Of a stretch of DNA of 8,068 nt, positions 6,106 to 8,068 are shown one piece after another. Position numbers and translations under genes: made by a program. The notes under the pieces were generated by a model. It made no database searches. It worked only from the letters and a program-made list of their open reading frames with translations, and was not told the DNA's origin. Origin of the DNA: Kiritimatiellia bacterium (GTDB lineage: Bacteria; Verrucomicrobiota; Kiritimatiellia; RFP12; UBA1067); contig JAGCJE010000131.1 in assembly GCA_017648225.1 (NCBI GenBank), positions 1 to 8,068 of the forward strand. Direction: 5' to 3'. Position 1 is the first letter of the stretch. Every line of letters begins with the position of its first letter.

Positions 6106-7551
6106 CTACTCCAAAAGCCTATCCCGATGCCAAGCAAGATATTTCTCTCGTTTTTCACTTAACTGAGTTAATCGAGCACTCTTTTTAATCCCAAGAAGCG
6201 CTAATTCTTTCCAACTTATTGAATTCGATTTTAGCAATCTACCTGACGAATCAAAACTAATAAGCTTTCTATCAAATGCCGCGTCATAATTCTTCGCCAA
6301 TAAAAGCACATTTTCTGGATCAAGTCGCTCCTCGTTCGTGGAATACTTCCAATCCTTAATATGACTTACAATCAACATTGAGTCTATCTTAAGTCCAGTA
6401 ACACAACAACAACCGCTCTTGCTTACCACTAAATTGCGAAGCTCTCGCTGCCCTTCTCGTTGTAAAACCTCCCGAGCCTTAACAGTCCTTTTTATAGTTC
6501 TTAACCGCTCCTCAGCTTCTTCTGGCGACAAAAGGAAATTGCGAGGTTTATCAGATTTATACCCCGACTTATCATGTATCATCGTCTCTTCTAAGGAAAT
6601 AAATTTTGAACTTTCATAATGATTTAAATCCATTTCCGTCAACCCAGATAAAGAACACAACTCTTTTATTTTGTCTTCATCTGAAATATTAGCAAGCGTA
6701 GTTATTGAAAATCGGATTGAGGTTTTCACCTCGCCCTTCCACAACCAGTTAACTGAGCGAACCTGCTTAGATTCTTTACGCTTTTCATCAAACCTGTAAT
6801 CTCCAGTCACAACTCCGGCTCCAGCGAGAGTAAATAACCCCCGCCTTACAAAAACTACATCTCCAGGAGACATCTCATCCCTAAATTTAAGCAAATATTG
6901 AGCATTGCCGACACCACTCGTCACTGAATAATATTTACGCATTTTCGCTGCTATCTTAGCGATATTCGAACCGTATTGAGAAAGATCACCCAGTCTATCT
7001 TGACCTAATCCCATAACTCCATCACGAATATCCGCCTCAAAATCCCAACTCTCTCGAATATTACGACCAGGAGTATAAATCCAATAACGTCTCTTACTCG
7101 CTTCTTGCAGCAATTCAATCATCGCATTCCCTTCGCTATCATTAAATTCAAATAAGCTGCCTTGAAATCTACTTCGCACCATGCTAGCATTTTTTAAAAC
7201 GGGGTGCTTTTTAAAAATTTCCCGAGGAATCCCAGGATTAATATCTTTTATCTTAACAAAGCGGATATGCTCACCAATATCTTCACCTTTAAACTTCTTT
7301 TTTGTCAATGCATGAGAACACTGAAGTAACGCACAAACAGCACTTTTACTTCCGTTGCCTGTAGCATAGCCAACTATTAAATCACCCTTTTTTATATTTA
7401 AAAAAGCCGAAGGAATCCTCCTTAGCCTTCCATTGTCATTATACCTAGTATACTGATGCTCAGAACCTATCTTTAAACTCGACAAATCCCAATAATCCGT
7501 ATTAGCCGTCATCCACCAGATTTTTTTACAAGCATTAAAATCAACTTTCAT
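6106..7551 (-). CDS. Probable modification-dependent restriction endonuclease, two PUA/EVE-like domains plus HNH
   Basis: This 481-residue cytoplasmic protein has a likely role in cutting foreign DNA that carries modified bases. Residues 10-130 resemble an EVE/PUA-like reader (KKIWWMTAN, then PSAFLNIKKGDLIVGYATG at 47-65). Residues 155-290 look like a second such module (RYWIYTPGRN, VMGLGQDRLGDLSQY, MSPGDVVFVRRGL, then the Trp-rich SVNWLWKGEV). A charged helical linker spans 340-375. The C-terminus is an HNH nuclease of the HNH_2 type: CVTG at 383-386, SHIKDW with His397, LDPENVLLL with Asn414, then NYDAAFDRKLISFD. The third canonical His is replaced by Tyr422-Asp423, which I recall as tolerated in this subfamily. 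PUA/EVE-HNH fusions are known as modification-dependent enzymes (for example VcaM4I and TspA15I types). No methyltransferase accompanies it, as expected for a type IV-like system. AAAGGA (7560-7565) lies 8 bases before ATG. The gene is AT-rich and probably acquired. Confidence 0.85.
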   Translation of the reverse strand: MKVDFNACKKIWWMTANTDYWDLSSLKIGSEHQYTRYNDNGRLRRIPSAFLNIKKGDLIVGYATGNGSKSAVCALLQCSHALTKKKFKGEDIGEHIRFVKIKDINPGIPREIFKKHPVLKNASMVRSRFQGSLFEFNDSEGNAMIELLQEASKRRYWIYTPGRNIRESWDFEADIRDGVMGLGQDRLGDLSQYGSNIAKIAAKMRKYYSVTSGVGNAQYLLKFRDEMSPGDVVFVRRGLFTLAGAGVVTGDYRFDEKRKESKQVRSVNWLWKGEVKTSIRFSITTLANISDEDKIKELCSLSGLTEMDLNHYESSKFISLEETMIHDKSGYKSDKPRNFLLSPEEAEERLRTIKRTVKAREVLQREGQRELRNLVVSKSGCCCVTGLKIDSMLIVSHIKDWKYSTNEERLDPENVLLLAKNYDAAFDRKLISFDSSGRLLKSNSISWKELALLGIKKSARLTQLSEKREKYLAWHRDRLLE

Positions 7552-7571
7552 TACAAACGTCCTTTCTGCGC

Positions 7572-7577
7572 ATTATA
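7572..7577 (-). promoter_or_regulatory. -10 element of the endonuclease gene
   Basis: A perfect TATAAT on the minus strand lies about 20 bp upstream of the ATG. At 16-18 bp spacing no -35 consensus is present; that region falls inside the repeat 7588-7603. The promoter may therefore depend on an activator or be occluded by a repressor bound there. The leader would be only about 14 nt, as for the neighbouring 129-residue gene. Confidence 0.5.
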
Positions 7578-7587
7578 AATCCGAGGG

Positions 7588-7636
7588 ACCCCATTGGTGG
7601 GGTAAAAGTGGTGGGGTGAAATCATTTTACACCCCT
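7588..7636. promoter_or_regulatory. Operator-like cluster of four TGGGGT half-sites
   Basis: A perfect palindrome ACCCCA-TTGG-TGGGGT (7588-7603) is followed by a second GGTGGGGT (7610-7617), exactly 14 bp after the first, and by CACCCC (about 7630-7635), which pairs with GGGGTG as a second dyad. The first dyad covers the -35 position of the endonuclease promoter. This is the arrangement of control-protein boxes upstream of restriction genes, although no regulator gene is in the window. Tandem hairpins in a transcript reading through are an alternative. Confidence 0.5.
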
Positions 7637-7805
7637 CCGTTCTTTGGAAGTTATCAGACTTTTTATAATCATCCATCTTCATCACTGCCAATTATACCAC
7701 TTTAACGCATAAAATAAAAGCGCGGCATTCTCGGAGACTAAAAGTCGTACAATTAAATGACTCAAACTGAAAATCTGGATTATCAAGAAGGTAACAGGAG
7801 ATAAA
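7637..7805. other. AT-rich intergenic stretch, no gene seen
   Basis: No ORF is supported here. The AT-rich 7690-7720 could hold a plus-strand -10 (TAAAAT, 7710-7715), but no matching -35 was found. The stretch leads to a strong ribosome binding site at 7796-7800. Confidence 0.4.
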
Positions 7806-7832
7806 ATGGTGATTCATACATATTTTGCGTAG
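7806..7832 (+). CDS. 8-codon ORF with strong ribosome binding site (leader peptide or truncated gene start)
   Basis: AGGAG (7796-7800) lies five bases before ATG, giving the peptide MVIHTYFA and a TAG stop. No continuation in any frame is evident. The stop falls where similarity to the giant palindrome begins, so it may be the start of a gene cut off by arrival of that repeat. A leader peptide or coincidence is also possible. Confidence 0.3.
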   Translation: MVIHTYFA

Positions 7833-7839
7833 GGCGGGA

Positions 7840-8068
7840 AGTGTCACGAATGAGGAGTGAGGTTTTGTAAGCGTATATCACCATATTGTTAAGCGAAGCG
7901 CAGGAGTTAAAAATTCCATATAAACCTCAATTTTAGCGGAGGTGGATTAAGCGGAGGTCTTCGAGTGAGACTCGCGGAGGATTGTAGCCGTAAGAGAAGC
8001 ATCGTACGCAACCAGAGACGTTGTTATGGCATCCCCTAAGTAAGCGTTCTAACTTGTCTTGATTGAAA
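7840..8068 (+). repeat. Third, diverged copy of part of the palindromic element (runs off the window)
   Basis: 7864-7920 aligns with 4824-4880: TGTAAG, then TCAC, then TAAGCGAAGCGC, then TTAAA and TTCCA in the same order and similar spacing. The same block occurs in reverse complement at about 4641-4670. Beyond 7920 similarity becomes weak. GCGGAGG-type words repeat at 7936-7942, 7950-7956 and 7975-7981, and a short hairpin CGAGT-GAG-ACTCG lies near 7961-7973. No protein is credibly encoded. The end of the element lies outside the window. Confidence 0.5.

Noticed and set aside
7840..8068. Retron ncRNA or group II intron start
   Set aside because: The word GTTGTTATGGCATCC looks a little like a retron hairpin, but there is no matching stem, no flanking complementary arms and no reverse transcriptase in the window; similarity to the local palindrome explains part of the region better.

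Overview
The window looks like a chromosomal segment of a glycan-degrading, probably host-associated bacterium of the PVC group. A Kiritimatiellota or Lentisphaerota-like lineage is my best guess. The guess rests on a Tat-type S1 sulfatase transcribed with a MOP/ANKH-like transporter, on moderate GC, and on three housekeeping-type genes with no visible Shine-Dalgarno sequence. It is inference, not a database match.

Layout. (1) Positions 1-454 hold no convincing gene. (2) 455-3293, minus strand, is a two-gene operon in which a sulfatase is followed 10 bp later by a MATE/MOP-like membrane transporter. (3) Divergent from it, 3461-4162 on the plus strand, is a PnuC-type vitamin transporter; both transcription units start from the AT-rich gap 3366-3431. 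(4) 4163-5329 is about 1.17 kb without a credible gene. Most of it (4364-5235) is a giant imperfect inverted repeat. Two hairpin units lie at its ends, and inside them several shorter mirrored blocks run to a dyad centre near 4767. The base of the end hairpins differs between the two copies by three compensated base-pair changes. (5) 5330-5578 encodes a small membrane-anchored or lipoprotein-like protein. (6) 5629-7551, minus strand, is AT-rich and holds a probable modification-dependent restriction endonuclease (two PUA/EVE-like domains plus HNH) and a small unknown protein behind it. (7) 7552-8068 is non-coding: an operator-like cluster of TGGGGT half-sites, an 8-codon ORF with a strong ribosome binding site, and a third, diverged copy of part of the palindrome.

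How it fits together. The left half is ordinary metabolism: sulfated-glycan desulfation, an associated transporter and nicotinamide riboside-type uptake. The right half resembles an acquired defence island. It has lower GC and canonical ribosome binding sites, carries a predicted anti-phage nuclease, and lies between copies of the same structured repeat family. The repeat family, a large covarying hairpin element of unknown nature flanking a type IV-like restriction module, is the part most likely to be undescribed.
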